Origin: Nitrosomonas cryotolerans ATCC 49181
Lineage (GTDB): Bacteria > Pseudomonadota > Gammaproteobacteria > Burkholderiales > Nitrosomonadaceae
Assembly (NCBI RefSeq): GCF_900143275.1
Contig: NZ_FSRO01000001.1
Span: forward strand, 310,001 to 374,000
Length of the DNA: 64,000 nucleotides
Direction: 5' to 3'
Every line of letters starts with the position of its first letter. The first letter of the stretch is position 1. The notes under the pieces were generated by a model. It was not told the origin of the DNA and did not search any database. It saw nothing but the letters and a program-made list of their open reading frames with translations. This document shows, in pieces, positions 28,402 to 38,671 of the stretch. The translations under genes and the position numbers were made by a program.

Positions 28402-30114
28402 ATGGTTGCCAAGTCTTGGCTAAAAATAGTATCGCTTGTCTGTAGCGGACTGCTGGTAGCAGCAGCGCACGCGAGCATACCAAGCGTTCCGGATGAAACC
28501 TATGAAGCACTGAAGCTGGATCGTAATACGGTTACACCCAAACAAATGCACGAGGCGTTGGTAAAGCGCTATAAAGATCCTGCTCAGGGTGCTGGAAGAG
28601 GGACCATGGCTGAATATTGGGAACCCATTCCTTATGGTATATATCTGGATCCGGCAACTTTTTATACTCCTCCCAGCTCAATGAAAGAAGTAGCCGGACG
28701 GAGTGAATGCGTAGAATGCCATACAGACGAATCACCGGTTTGGGTACAGGCTTGGAAACGAAGCACCCATGCTAACCTGGACAAGATACGGGATCTTAAG
28801 CCAAGTGATCCGACCTATTACAAGAAAGCCAAACTGGAAGGTGTAGAAAAGAATCTGCGCTCCATGGGCAAGTTGGGCGAGAAAGAGAATCTGAAAGAAG
28901 TCGGATGTATTGATTGCCACGTGGATATTAACGCTAAGAAGAAGGCCGATCACAGCAAAGACCTGATTATGCCGACAGCAGATGTCTGTGGTGTCTGTCA
29001 CCTGCAGGAATTTGCTGAACGGGAATCTGAGCGGGATACACTTATCTGGCCGCATGACCAATGGCCTGCAGGACGTCCATCTCATGCGCTGGACTATAAA
29101 GCCAACGTAGAAACGACTGTCTGGGCAGCAATGCCACAACGGGAAGTAGCCGAAGGTTGCTCCATGTGTCATACCAATCAAAACAAATGTGACTCATGTC
29201 ATACCCGCCATGAATTCTCAGCGGCAGAATCACGTAAACCGGAAGCTTGCGCTACCTGTCACAGCGGTGTTGATCACAACAACTGGGAAGCCTATTCCAT
29301 GTCCAAACATGGAAAAATGGTATCGATGCTGGGTAATAAATGGAACTGGGATGTGCAGTTGAAAGATGCCTATGCAAAAGGTGGACAGAATGCGCCCACT
29401 TGTGCTGGCTGCCATATGGAATATGAAGGTGAATACACGCATAATATGGTCAGGAAGATTCGTTGGGCAAATTACCCATTTGTACCGGGTATTGCAGAAA
29501 ACATTACCAGCGAATGGTCTGAAGGAAGATTGGACTCATGGGTCGTAACTTGTACGCAATGTCACTCTGAGCGTCTGGCACGTTCTTATCTGGAGCTCAT
29601 GGACAAGGGTACCCTACAAGGACTGGCTAAATACCAGGAAGCCCATGAAATTGTAGAAACGCTTTACAACGATGGTCTGCTAACGGGTCAGAAGACTAAT
29701 CGTCCTGCACCACCTGCACCGGAAAAACCCGGGTTTGCGCAATTCTCACAGTTGTTCTGGTCGAAAGGGAATAACCCAGCTTCACTCGAACTGAAGATAC
29801 TTGAAATGGGTGAGAATCAGCTGGCGAAAATGCATGTGGGCTTGGCACACGTCAACCCAGGTGGCTGGACCTATACTGAAGGTTGGGGTCCGATGAACCG
29901 TTCATACGTTGAAATTCAGGACGAAAATACAAAGTTCCGTGAAATGATGGCATTACAGGAACGTGTACAGAAGCTTGAAAGCAAACGTACCAGTCTCCTC
30001 GATCTGGACAGCACGGCTGAGAAAATCTCATTGGGAGGACTCGGTGGTGGTATGTTGCTGGCTGGGACGCTTGCATTAGCAGGCTGGCGTAAACGTAAGA
30101 AGATCGAAGGTTGA
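28402..30114 (+). CDS. haoA: Hydroxylamine oxidoreductase
   Basis: Periplasmic octahaem enzyme that oxidises hydroxylamine formed by ammonia monooxygenase and feeds electrons to cytochrome c554. 570 residues. A 24-residue signal peptide ends AAAHA. Eight CXXCH haem sites are present: CVECH (103), CIDCH (169), CGVCH (196), CSMCH (253), CDSCH (263), CATCH (283), CAGCH (334), CTQCH (384). Tyr491 in [11 protein letters not shown] corresponds, after removal of the signal peptide, to Tyr467, the residue cross-linked to haem P460 in N. europaea. A hydrophobic C-terminal segment (about 540-562) ends [18 protein letters not shown] precedes the ATG. haoB overlaps the stop codon. Diagnostic for an ammonia oxidiser. 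Confidence 0.99.
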   Translation: MVAKSWLKIVSLVCSGLLVAAAHASIPSVPDETYEALKLDRNTVTPKQMHEALVKRYKDPAQGAGRGTMAEYWEPIPYGIYLDPATFYTPPSSMKEVAGRSECVECHTDESPVWVQAWKRSTHANLDKIRDLKPSDPTYYKKAKLEGVEKNLRSMGKLGEKENLKEVGCIDCHVDINAKKKADHSKDLIMPTADVCGVCHLQEFAERESERDTLIWPHDQWPAGRPSHALDYKANVETTVWAAMPQREVAEGCSMCHTNQNKCDSCHTRHEFSAAESRKPEACATCHSGVDHNNWEAYSMSKHGKMVSMLGNKWNWDVQLKDAYAKGGQNAPTCAGCHMEYEGEYTHNMVRKIRWANYPFVPGIAENITSEWSEGRLDSWVVTCTQCHSERLARSYLELMDKGTLQGLAKYQEAHEIVETLYNDGLLTGQKTNRPAPPAPEKPGFAQFSQLFWSKGNNPASLELKILEMGENQLAKMHVGLAHVNPGGWTYTEGWGPMNRSYVEIQDENTKFREMMALQERVQKLESKRTSLLDLDSTAEKISLGGLGGGMLLAGTLALAGWRKRKKIEG

Positions 30115-31157
30115 CCTCCTTCAACACATCCGGTCGCTCCACTGGCGTGACGCGACCGGGAAGTAAGCTGCTCCCGTCACTGGGTATACTCCTGGTGATG
30201 GGAGGTTTGATTCTACTTGGCTGGTTTGCTTATCTCTGGTTTAGTCCGGTACCAGCGCCTTATGAGTATCATTTGGTAGCAGAAGGAGATGTACGTCAGT
30301 TTAGTGAGCTGGAGCTTGATTCCTGGCCAGATCTGGCACTCAGTAAATATGAGGTACAGGTAGCGGGCATAGATAAACCCGTTGCTCTGGCATACCTTGC
30401 TCGACGTGAAAATGACTCGCCGGTACTCATCAACTGGGAAAACCGTCTCAGCGAGCAATTGATCTCAATTGATCAGAAGCCATCTGAACTCAGTGTCTTA
30501 GCTGATGCGATTGCCAAGCATGCATCGCCCGAGGCAATCATACTGGCTTGGTGGGATACTTCGCGCCAGATAAAGCTCTTGTCTGAACGGGATACTTTTT
30601 TTACCAGTCATCTGGGTGAACCACTGATCATCCCGGAAAGCTGGCGAGATCAGCAGGAAGCCATCCGCGCATACGAAAATAAATTCTGGCAGGATACCGC
30701 TACTCAACAAGAACAGGATGATTTTCAGCGCTTTAGTGAAGCACTGGTAGCAACCCCGGAAAAAGGTGTTGCCATGCTGCGGGAATTGATCGGTTCCCCA
30801 CGTGAAGCCTATCTCATTGTACACGTCACGGATCTTTATAAACTGGGATTGATGCAACCGGATAATTTCGGTATTGCTTATAAAAGTTTTCCGTTGACAG
30901 GCAACATGCATGGGTTGATCAATCATATGAAGGTGTATCTGAAAGAAAATAATTACGAAACATACACGCTGCAATCGCTATCAGACAATGAGATCAGAGC
31001 CTATTTTCTCAGCGATAAAGCGAGTAGCCAGACCTTGCTCGCGCAGATGTTGCCATTTACCAGTAACAAGCCACCGCTGGAACTCGAAGCGGCGCAACTG
31101 ATTTATCAGCATGGTGGTTATTGGGTGTATCAAATCCCATCGGGGCAAAAGCAGTAA
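30111..31157 (+). CDS. haoB: HaoB, membrane protein of the hydroxylamine oxidation cluster
   Basis: 348 residues (orf2 of the hao cluster), conserved after haoA in nitrosomonads; biochemical role not settled. The start is TTG at 30111, overlapping the haoA stop (TTGA), with GAAGATCGAAGG upstream, which indicates translational coupling. One membrane segment at about 20-42 ([21 protein letters not shown]) anchors a large domain predicted to lie in the periplasm, without haem motifs. A 145-bp gap with AAGGAGGAAGG precedes cycA. Confidence 0.93.
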   Translation: MTSFNTSGRSTGVTRPGSKLLPSLGILLVMGGLILLGWFAYLWFSPVPAPYEYHLVAEGDVRQFSELELDSWPDLALSKYEVQVAGIDKPVALAYLARRENDSPVLINWENRLSEQLISIDQKPSELSVLADAIAKHASPEAIILAWWDTSRQIKLLSERDTFFTSHLGEPLIIPESWRDQQEAIRAYENKFWQDTATQQEQDDFQRFSEALVATPEKGVAMLRELIGSPREAYLIVHVTDLYKLGLMQPDNFGIAYKSFPLTGNMHGLINHMKVYLKENNYETYTLQSLSDNEIRAYFLSDKASSQTLLAQMLPFTSNKPPLELEAAQLIYQHGGYWVYQIPSGQKQ

Positions 31158-31302
31158 ACAATGGGCAGACACGTACGAAAAATAAAGCAGTTCGTTACAA
31201 AAAAAGGACACAATCGTGATCTTGTCCATTTACACCACTTAATGATAGCGTAGAATACCTGGCAAATAATTTGAACGATAAAAAAGTTATAAAGGAGGAA
31301 GG

Positions 31303-32016
31303 ATGAAACACCCAATCACCTATGTATTTGCTCTGTTAGCCATGTTGACCTTTTTTTCCGGAAACGTAGCTGCTGATACATTTGAAGGACGCAAGAAATG
31401 TAGTTCCTGCCATAAAGCTCAAGCTAAATCATGGAAAGATACTGCCCATGCCAAAGCAATGGAATCACTCAAACCGAATACCCGAGAAGAAGCCAAGATC
31501 AAGGCAAAGCTTGATCCAGCCAAAGACTATACCAAAGATAAGGATTGCGTCGGTTGTCACGTAGATGGCTTTGGCGAGAAAGGGGGGTATACGATTGCAT
31601 CACCCAAGAAAATGTTGACGGGTGTGGGCTGCGAATCCTGTCATGGGCCTGGTAGAAAGTATCGCGGTGATCACCGTAAGAGTGGTCAGCAATTTGAAAA
31701 ATCGGGTAAGACAACACCTCGCAAGAAGCTGGCGGACAAAGGACAGGATTTTCACTTTGAAGAAAGCTGCAATGCTTGTCATTTGAACTATGAAGGTTCG
31801 CCATGGAAAGGCGCTAAAGCACCTTATACACCGTTCACCCCTGAAGTTGATGAAAAATACACATTTAACTTTGACAAAATGGTTAAAGATGTGGGTGCCA
31901 TGCATGAACATTACAAACTGGATGGCACATTTGTGGGTGAGCCAAAATTCAAATATCATGATGAATTCCAGGCTGAGACCAAAGTAGCCAAAGACGACAA
32001 GAAAGGAAAAGACTGA
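31303..32016 (+). CDS. cycA: Cytochrome c554 (tetrahaem)
   Basis: Periplasmic electron acceptor of HAO that passes electrons toward cytochrome cM552. 237 residues with an N-terminal signal peptide ending NVAA and four CXXCH sites: CSSCH (about 35), CVGCH (about 82), CESCH (about 110), CNACH (about 157). The charged C-terminus KDDKKGKD is compatible with a soluble protein. A strong ribosome binding site (AAGGAGGAAGG) lies before the ATG. The stop codon overlaps the cycB start (TGATG). Confidence 0.97.
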   Translation: MKHPITYVFALLAMLTFFSGNVAADTFEGRKKCSSCHKAQAKSWKDTAHAKAMESLKPNTREEAKIKAKLDPAKDYTKDKDCVGCHVDGFGEKGGYTIASPKKMLTGVGCESCHGPGRKYRGDHRKSGQQFEKSGKTTPRKKLADKGQDFHFEESCNACHLNYEGSPWKGAKAPYTPFTPEVDEKYTFNFDKMVKDVGAMHEHYKLDGTFVGEPKFKYHDEFQAETKVAKDDKKGKD

Positions 32017-32654
32017 TGACAGGACTACAAAAAGGCGCGATAGGTACGCTGCTTACAGGTGGTCTGCTTGGAATAGTCATGGTCGCGGTCGTATTTGGAG
32101 GCGAGGCTGCTCTCTCTACGGAAGAGTTCTGTACCAGCTGTCACTCCATGACGTATCCGCAAGAGGAACTGAAGGAATCGACACATTATGGCGCGTTAGG
32201 TGTCAATCCAAGCTGTAAGGATTGTCATATTCCACAGGGATTTTCGAATTTCCATCTTGCGCTATATACTCATGCGGTTGATGGCGCGCGCGAGCTGTAT
32301 TTGGAATTCATGAACGATTATTCCACGCTGGAAAAATTTAATGAACGTCGTTTGATCATGGCGCATGATGCTCGCATGAACCTGAAGAAATGGGATAGTG
32401 TGACTTGCCGTGATTGCCATCGAAATCCGGACCCACCGGGAGAAGATGCACAAGCCGCTCATAAAAAGATGGAAACTGAAGGTGCGACATGTATAGATTG
32501 TCATCAAAACCTGGTTCATGAAGAAGCACCTATGACTGACTTGAATGCGAGTCTGGCAGCGGGTAAGTTAGTCTTGAAGCAGGAAGAAGTCGAGGAAGAG
32601 GATGACGACGACGAGGATGATGATGAGGAAGAAGATGAAGATGATGATGAGTAA
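32016..32654 (+). CDS. cycB: Cytochrome cM552 (NapC/NirT-family quinone reductase)
   Basis: Tetrahaem membrane cytochrome proposed to pass electrons from c554 to ubiquinone. 212 residues: one N-terminal membrane helix (about 7-30) and four CXXCH sites, CTSCH (about 42), CKDCH (about 69), CRDCH (about 131), CIDCH (about 160). The C-terminus is exceptional: residues 190-212 are Asp or Glu in 22 of 23 positions, encoded by a run of GAN triplets at 32583-32651. The start overlaps the cycA stop by one base. Last gene of the cluster. Confidence 0.95.
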   Translation: MTGLQKGAIGTLLTGGLLGIVMVAVVFGGEAALSTEEFCTSCHSMTYPQEELKESTHYGALGVNPSCKDCHIPQGFSNFHLALYTHAVDGARELYLEFMNDYSTLEKFNERRLIMAHDARMNLKKWDSVTCRDCHRNPDPPGEDAQAAHKKMETEGATCIDCHQNLVHEEAPMTDLNASLAAGKLVLKQEEVEEEDDDDEDDDEEEDEDDDE

Positions 32655-32769
32655 ATGCTTCACTCCTCTTGTCGTTTGAATGATGAGTGATAACAACTTA
32701 CTCAGCTATTCAGTTCATGTTTTCTGTCTATAAATGAGCTGTAACAAAAGAGAAAAGATGTGGCGATAC

Positions 32770-32797
32770 ATTCTGGAGTGGTAATACACTCCAGAAT
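32770..32797 (+). terminator. Hairpin terminator after the hao cluster
   Basis: ATTCTGGAGTG at 32770-32780, six-base loop GTAATA, and CACTCCAGAAT at 32787-32797 form a perfect 11-bp stem, followed by GTTAATATTTTGT. It lies 115 bp after cycB and is a good transcription terminator, although the T run is interrupted. The rest of the 32655-33090 gap is AT-rich and should hold the rhlE promoter; no gene seen. Confidence 0.7.
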
Positions 32798-33090
32798 GTT
32801 AATATTTTGTATAAGATGAATTTAATCGAAGAACTAGTAGTTTTCTCAAATGATTTTTTTATGAGAAAACTAACATAGATAAACTTATCCCCTCTATTAA
32901 CACAATGATGGATATATTTTCTATCTTTTATATTTCATTATTTGTTATCAACCGGTATTGAATAAAGTTATTCATAGCGGCCTTAATTTTTAGTATAAAT
33001 AAACGTAATTTATATGCAGTTTTTGAAACTATCAATCTCTATCTAAACTACTGCTAGTAAATTTTGTTAAGTGGTTTAGGAGCAGCATAA

Positions 33091-34584
33091 ATGCTATTTG
33101 AGCAACTCGGTTTATCGACCGAAATTTTAAGAGCTATCTCGGAACAGGGTTATACAGAACCTACTCCAATTCAAACACAAGCCATCCCAGCGATACTTGC
33201 AGGTAAGGATATTATGGGTGGTGCGCAAACAGGCACAGGTAAAACAGCGGGCTTTACATTACCTATGTTGCGGCGACTTCAGTCTCATGCTAATACGAGC
33301 ATGTCACCAGCTCGGCATTCTACTCGTGCATTGATTCTTGTTCCTACAAGAGAGTTAGCGGCACAGGTATATGAGAGCGTTAGAATTTACGGTAAATATC
33401 TAACCCTCAGATCTGCGGTAATCTATGGTGGCGTTAATATGGATCAGCAAATTGAAGAAATTCGTGCCGGTGTGGAAATTTTAGTGGCCACGCCGGGACG
33501 TCTGTTGGATCATATTGAGCAAAAGACATTAAATCTTGCAAAAGTTGATATGTTAATCATTGATGAAGCTGATCGTATGCTGGATATGGGTTTTCTTCCT
33601 GATGTCAAACGGATATTCCAGCAATTGCCTGAGCAGCGTCAGAATCTAATGTTTTCGGCTACTTTCTCAGACGAAATTAAGAAGCTTGCAGATAAACTGT
33701 TGCGGCAGCCAGTTTTGATAGAGGTCGCAAAGCGGAATACGGTGAGTGAATTGATAACACATACAGTATATCCGGTTAATCAGGAATGTAAGCGTGAACT
33801 ATTAGTACAATTAATTAAGCAACGTGATCTGCAACAGGTGCTCGTGTTTGTGCGCACTAAACATGGAGCAAATCGATTGGTTCAGCAATTAGACCGGAAT
33901 GGAGTCAATGCAACGGCAATTCATGGGGATAAAAACCAACTTCAACGTACTCAGGCGTTGGCCGATTTCAAGCAGGGTATAGTACGAATCTTGGTTGCTA
34001 CTGATATTGCTGCTCGCGGCTTAGATATAGAAGATTTATCACATGTCATTAATTTTGAATTGCCGAATAATCCAGAGGATTATGTTCACAGGATTGGGCG
34101 CACGGGGCGTGCTGGTACTAAAGGAAATGCTATTTCTTTGGTAAGCGAGGAAGAAAATCAATTATTGATCGGTATTGAGAAGTTGCTAAAAATAAAACTT
34201 TCAGTAGAAACAATTGATGGGTTTGAACAGAAAAATTCACGCAATCTAGTCCCGTCTGCAGGGAATTCTCATGCAGATAAACCACCGCATGAACGGAATA
34301 AAATAATACAAAAAAAGATTCGCACGAGTAGACATGGTGATGAAACACGTTCAGCTGTGCGTTCTAATGTGAATAAAACACAGCAGCCTCGCGCGAGGTA
34401 TCTGAGCGCACAGGAAGATCCATTATTTACGCAACCTTATGTTCCATTAGTAAAAAATACAATATCAACGGAATCGAATCAGTCAGATATGGAGAAGAAA
34501 ATTATGAATACGACTCGATATGGCCGTCACAAAAGACCGTTACCCGCTTTGTTTATTCCACCAGCAGTAGATAAACGTAAATAA
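33091..34584 (+). CDS. rhlE: DEAD-box ATP-dependent RNA helicase
   Basis: 497 residues, RhlE type. Q motif [13 protein letters not shown] (about 20-32), Walker A AQTGTGKT (about 46-53), PTRELA, DEAD (about 157-160), SAT in [16 protein letters not shown] and [10 protein letters not shown]. The C-terminal ~120 residues are a basic, low-complexity extension probably binding RNA. TTTAGGAGCAG precedes the ATG. Convergent with tex, with repeat copy D between. Confidence 0.93.
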   Translation: MLFEQLGLSTEILRAISEQGYTEPTPIQTQAIPAILAGKDIMGGAQTGTGKTAGFTLPMLRRLQSHANTSMSPARHSTRALILVPTRELAAQVYESVRIYGKYLTLRSAVIYGGVNMDQQIEEIRAGVEILVATPGRLLDHIEQKTLNLAKVDMLIIDEADRMLDMGFLPDVKRIFQQLPEQRQNLMFSATFSDEIKKLADKLLRQPVLIEVAKRNTVSELITHTVYPVNQECKRELLVQLIKQRDLQQVLVFVRTKHGANRLVQQLDRNGVNATAIHGDKNQLQRTQALADFKQGIVRILVATDIAARGLDIEDLSHVINFELPNNPEDYVHRIGRTGRAGTKGNAISLVSEEENQLLIGIEKLLKIKLSVETIDGFEQKNSRNLVPSAGNSHADKPPHERNKIIQKKIRTSRHGDETRSAVRSNVNKTQQPRARYLSAQEDPLFTQPYVPLVKNTISTESNQSDMEKKIMNTTRYGRHKRPLPALFIPPAVDKRK

Positions 34585-34684
34585 TAATCTATCGATTCTG
34601 CACTTGTTTTTCAGTATCTGGTTTTACAAGTGGCGTTGTTAATGTGCTAGGGACAGCTTATTCTTTCTCAGCCATGAATGCATT

Positions 34685-34773
34685 GAGACCTTTGCAAAAC
34701 CCCAATAGTTGAAAAATTAACCCTTTATAATCAATAGTATAAATCTTCTATCGAGGACTTTTGCAAAAGTCTC
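34685..34773 (+). repeat. Dispersed 89-bp repeat, copy D, with 5-bp flanking duplication
   Basis: GAGACCTTTGCAAAACCCC at the left, TTTTGCAAAAGTCTC at the right, 89 bp. Immediately flanked on both sides by GCATT (34680-34684 and 34774-34778), a perfect 5-bp direct repeat consistent with a target-site duplication. Between convergent rhlE and tex. Confidence 0.88.
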
Positions 34774-34803
34774 GCATTATGATTAAGACTATTTTCACCA
34801 CAG

Positions 34804-37029
34804 CTAATGATTAGATAAAGCCGTGTCAGTTAAGCGCATAGTTAATGTAATCCGCTTACGTTTTAAGTCTATAGCTAATATCTTGACTTTAACTACCTGT
34901 CCAACTTCGACTATGGTGGAAGGGTCCTTCACAAAAGTATCTGCGAGTGCGGAAATATGAACGAGCCCGTCCTGGTGCACTCCTATATCGACAAACACAC
35001 CAAATGCTGCGACATTGGTGACGACGCCATCGAGTATCATATTGGGGTGTAAATCTGTGAGTTCTTCCACACCTGCTTTAAAGATTGTATTAATAAAAGC
35101 AGGGCGGGGATCTCGACCTGGTTTTTCAAGTTCTTTGAGAATATCACTAATGGTGGGTACGCCATATTTCTTGTCGATATAATGAGAGGGGCTGAGTGAT
35201 TTTAATAAATGAATGTTACCCATGAGTGTTTGGATGTCTGATTTAAGACTGACCAGAATTTTATTGACCAGTGGATATGATTCTGGGTGTACTGCAGTGC
35301 TATCCAGCGGATTATTTCCATTCATGATGCGTAAAAATCCGGCTGCCTGCTCAAAAGTTTTTTCACCTAAGTGTGGCACCTTGAGCAAAGCGGTACGCGA
35401 GACAAACATTCCTTCTGCATCACGATGGGTAACAATATTTTGAGCTACTTTGCTACCGAGGCCTGATACGCGCTTAAGTAATGCTGATGAAGCGGTATTC
35501 ACATCTACGCCCACAGCATTGACACAATCTTCAACAACAGCATCTAATGAACGTGCTAGTTTGTTTTGGTCAATATCGTGCTGGTATTGACCAATACCGA
35601 TTGATTTAGGATCTATTTTAACTAATTCAGCTAATGGGTCTTGTAAGCGGCGAGCAATAGATGCTGCGCCGCGCAATGACACATCGATATCTGGCATTTC
35701 AAGAGAAGCCAGCTGGGACGCGGAATAAACTGAGGCCCCTGCCTCTGATACGATGACTGAGGTCAGCTTCAACTCAGGGTATTGTTTAATTAAATCCTTT
35801 ATTAACCTGTCTGTTTCACGTGATGCAGTCCCATTACCAATAGCGGCCAATGTTACCCGATGCTTTTCGACGAGTTTCTTCAAAATAGATAAAGAATCAT
35901 CCCAATCATTTCTGGGTGGGTGAGGATAGATGACGGCAGTTTCTATAATTTTACCGGTTGCGTCGACGATTACAATTTTCACTCCCGTGCGTAGCCCCGG
36001 ATCAAGTCCAATAGTGACGTGTGGCCCGGCAGGAGAAGCGAGTAACAATGCTTTCAAATTACGCGCAAAAATATTGACGGCTTCATCTTCAGCCCGCTCA
36101 CGCAGCGCATTCATAAGATCGGTTTCTAAATGTGGAAGGATTTTTGTACGCCAGGTAAAGCGAATCGTCTCGCTCAGCCATTGATCTGCTGGTCGATTGT
36201 GATTTTTGATACCCAATTGTTTAGCGATAAGCAACTCACAGGGATTATGTGGTGTATCCCATTCTGGTTTTCTTGTTTCAGAATCAAGGTGAATGGAAAG
36301 AGTGAGTATTTTTTCTCGACGACCACGGAAAAGGGCTAAGATACGGTGTGAAGGAATGCTACGAACAGATTCAGAATAATTAAAATAATCAGAAAATTTG
36401 ATACCAATAGCTTTCTTCTTTTCAATAACTTTGGATGTGATGATGCCGTGCAGAAAGATATATTCTCGTAGTAATTGAAGTAGTACGGCGTCTTCAGAAA
36501 AGTTTTCCATCAAGATCTGGCGTGCGCCATCGAGCGCTTCCTTACTATCTTTTATTCCGGGATTGTTACCTTGATCAGTTGTAAAAGGTTCTTTTAAGAA
36601 GCTAATGGCTACTTTTTCGGGTTGAAGCATGGGGTTGCATAATAGTTTCTCAGCGAGGGGTTGAAGACCCGCTTCTTGTGCAATTTGCGCTTTAGTACGA
36701 CGTTTGGTGCGATAAGGAAGATATAAATCTTCCAGGTGTATTTTATTTTCAGCATGCATGAGCGCATTCAATAAGCTCGGAGTCATTTTATTTTGCTTCT
36801 CAATAGCGATAATAATAGAAGCGCGTCGCTTATCGAGATCACGTAAGTAGTGTAGCCGCTCTGCTAGTAAGCGCAGTTGACAGTCATTGAGTCCACCCGT
36901 TACTTCTTTACGATAGCGGGCGATGAAGGGAACGGTAGCGCCATCATCTAACAAATTAATGGTTGCTATGACTTGCCTTGATTCCACAGCAAGTTCCGAG
37001 GCAAGACGTTGCTCAATAGTTGGCAGCAT
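34804..37029 (-). CDS. tex: Tex-family RNA-binding transcription accessory protein
   Basis: 741 residues, close to the usual 750-780. N-terminal helical Tex domain (VPFIARYRKEVTGGLND), a YqgF/RNase H-like domain with VTIGLDPGLRTGVKIVIVD near residue 340, helix-hairpin-helix motifs (VGVDVNTAS, LLKVPHLGEKTFEQAAGFLRI), and a C-terminal S1 RNA-binding domain (VVTNVAAFGVFVDIGVHQDG). Acts on transcription complexes and RNA. Stands alone; a DUF2007 gene lies upstream on the same strand after 84 bp. Confidence 0.95.
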   Translation of the reverse strand: MLPTIEQRLASELAVESRQVIATINLLDDGATVPFIARYRKEVTGGLNDCQLRLLAERLHYLRDLDKRRASIIIAIEKQNKMTPSLLNALMHAENKIHLEDLYLPYRTKRRTKAQIAQEAGLQPLAEKLLCNPMLQPEKVAISFLKEPFTTDQGNNPGIKDSKEALDGARQILMENFSEDAVLLQLLREYIFLHGIITSKVIEKKKAIGIKFSDYFNYSESVRSIPSHRILALFRGRREKILTLSIHLDSETRKPEWDTPHNPCELLIAKQLGIKNHNRPADQWLSETIRFTWRTKILPHLETDLMNALRERAEDEAVNIFARNLKALLLASPAGPHVTIGLDPGLRTGVKIVIVDATGKIIETAVIYPHPPRNDWDDSLSILKKLVEKHRVTLAAIGNGTASRETDRLIKDLIKQYPELKLTSVIVSEAGASVYSASQLASLEMPDIDVSLRGAASIARRLQDPLAELVKIDPKSIGIGQYQHDIDQNKLARSLDAVVEDCVNAVGVDVNTASSALLKRVSGLGSKVAQNIVTHRDAEGMFVSRTALLKVPHLGEKTFEQAAGFLRIMNGNNPLDSTAVHPESYPLVNKILVSLKSDIQTLMGNIHLLKSLSPSHYIDKKYGVPTISDILKELEKPGRDPRPAFINTIFKAGVEELTDLHPNMILDGVVTNVAAFGVFVDIGVHQDGLVHISALADTFVKDPSTIVEVGQVVKVKILAIDLKRKRITLTMRLTDTALSNH

Positions 37030-37113
37030 ATGTTTATAAAGTGAGAAAAGATAAATTTGTGATCATCGAAATAGAGAAAACCGATGGTGATGGATAAAAT
37101 ATTCGGGTTAACG

Positions 37114-37452
37114 TTATTTCGACGTTTTGGTCCGGCAGGAAATAATTTCAAGTCCGGCACCACATTTCCAGCATAATTGAAAGTTATGCGGATTTTCTTC
37201 GCCACAAGCGAGGCAGTGTACGATATCAGTTACAATAGGTGTGTTTTCATAAGTATGGATGATTGCTTGTCCTCGTGCGAAGTCTTCATCGCGGACAATC
37301 CATACTTCTGGATAGGCTTGGGTAAATGGAATGTCACCCAGCCCGCCCTGTGCATGTTCATTAAGTAATTTTGCTGAAATATATGCGTGTTCTAGAAGGT
37401 CAATGATAATTTGCGCTTCCATCAGATTGTTAGCAGAATAAGCTTTTTTCAT
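37114..37452 (-). CDS. DUF2007 protein with C-terminal zinc ribbon
   Basis: 112 residues. The N-terminal part (MKKAYSANNLMEAQIIIDLLEH ... GDIPFTQAYPEVWIVRDEDFARGQAII) matches the DUF2007 fold, sometimes called putative signal-transducing. A C-terminal four-cysteine ribbon, CLACGEENPHNFQLCWKCG, could bind zinc. Function unknown. Upstream of tex on the same strand. Confidence 0.8.
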   Translation of the reverse strand: MKKAYSANNLMEAQIIIDLLEHAYISAKLLNEHAQGGLGDIPFTQAYPEVWIVRDEDFARGQAIIHTYENTPIVTDIVHCLACGEENPHNFQLCWKCGAGLEIISCRTKTSK

Positions 37453-37766
37453 ATGATTTTAGTTTTCTTTGACAGCAGTGTTATCTAATGAGAAGCGTAT
37501 CTGAGGCCGGTTAGATCGGTTATCTTGCTAGCCTGATTAATATGTTGGGTTGATAGAATAGAAATTTTATAGCACCAGTTATAGCCGGAGAAATCAATCG
37601 CTTTTTCTTAAGCAAGAAGCGAGATATTTATTACTGATATAACATATAACGTCTAAATATTGTTTCAGAATGATGAATAAATTTTCTAATTTCAGGATAA
37701 TACTTATATCACCTAGGTTGTTTAGTATATCTATCAATTTATTAATAGAATAGTCAAATAAAATAT
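37453..37766. other. AT-rich divergent gap before rdgC
   Basis: 314 bp between the divergently transcribed DUF2007 and rdgC genes. Very AT-rich. I see no gene, RNA or convincing promoter. Confidence 0.4.
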
Positions 37767-38657
37767 ATGTGGTTTAGAAATTTACAAGTTTATCGCATGA
37801 CGAACTGGAATATGACGGTAGCAATGCTTGAAGAGACATTGTCCAGGCATGCCCTGCAAGGCTGCTTACGTACGGAGATGCAAAGCCGTGGATGGGTTTC
37901 ACCTAGAGAGGATGGAGAAAGTTTTGTGCATGTATTTGGGCAGCATATGCTGATTGCTTTTGGTGTTGAAAAAAAACTACTTCCGGCAGCAGTGATTAAC
38001 CAGTTTGCAAAAGAGCGTATCGTCGAAATAGAACAGCAACAAGGATATAAACCAGGACGAAAGCAAATAAAAGATATCAAGGAAGCTATTTTGCTTGATT
38101 TATTACCCCGTGCATTTACTTTACGTCATAAATCTTATGCCTGGATTAATCCGACAGATGGATGTTTCATTATTGATACGCCAAGTACAGCTAAAGCAGA
38201 TGAGTTAATCGAAATGCTACTTAAATCTATTGATAGCATCGGACTTACTCCACTTAAGACAAAGATCTCTCCATCATCAGCTATGACTGAATGGTTGTCC
38301 GGAGATAATGAATTGGCAGCTTTTTCTATCGATCGTGATTGTGAGTTACGCGGGATGGACGATGAAAAAGCAACAGTGAATTATATCCGCCATGTTCTGG
38401 ATTCAGAAGATATCGCCAAGCATGTCAAGACAGGCAAACAAGTGACTAAACTTGCCATGACCTGGCGAAATAAGATCTCATTTATTTTGCATGATAACCT
38501 TCAATTCAAACGGATCGCACCGCTTGATATTCTTAAGGAACCAACAGATACGACAGCAGAACTATTTGATAGCGATTTTGCAATCATGACGGGAGAAATA
38601 ACACAGTTATTGCCCGATATGATTGATGTACTGGGTGGCGAGGAGCATTCCCAGTAA
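37767..38657 (+). CDS. rdgC: Recombination-associated protein RdgC
   Basis: 296-residue ring-forming DNA-binding protein that modulates RecA. The MWFRNLQVYRM start, CLRTEMQSRGWVSPRE, the basic stretch GYKPGRKQIKDIKE, and LPRAFTLRHKSYAWINPTDG are typical of the family, and the length is normal. Monocistronic; the next gene is convergent. Confidence 0.95.
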   Translation: MWFRNLQVYRMTNWNMTVAMLEETLSRHALQGCLRTEMQSRGWVSPREDGESFVHVFGQHMLIAFGVEKKLLPAAVINQFAKERIVEIEQQQGYKPGRKQIKDIKEAILLDLLPRAFTLRHKSYAWINPTDGCFIIDTPSTAKADELIEMLLKSIDSIGLTPLKTKISPSSAMTEWLSGDNELAAFSIDRDCELRGMDDEKATVNYIRHVLDSEDIAKHVKTGKQVTKLAMTWRNKISFILHDNLQFKRIAPLDILKEPTDTTAELFDSDFAIMTGEITQLLPDMIDVLGGEEHSQ

Positions 38658-38671
38658 TCTGATCGCATCAA

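Noticed and set aside
28402..30114. HAO C-terminal hydrophobic segment as a novel membrane-anchored form
   Set aside because: The 570-residue length and 24-residue signal match the N. europaea precursor, so the C-terminal segment is most likely a normal feature of the family.
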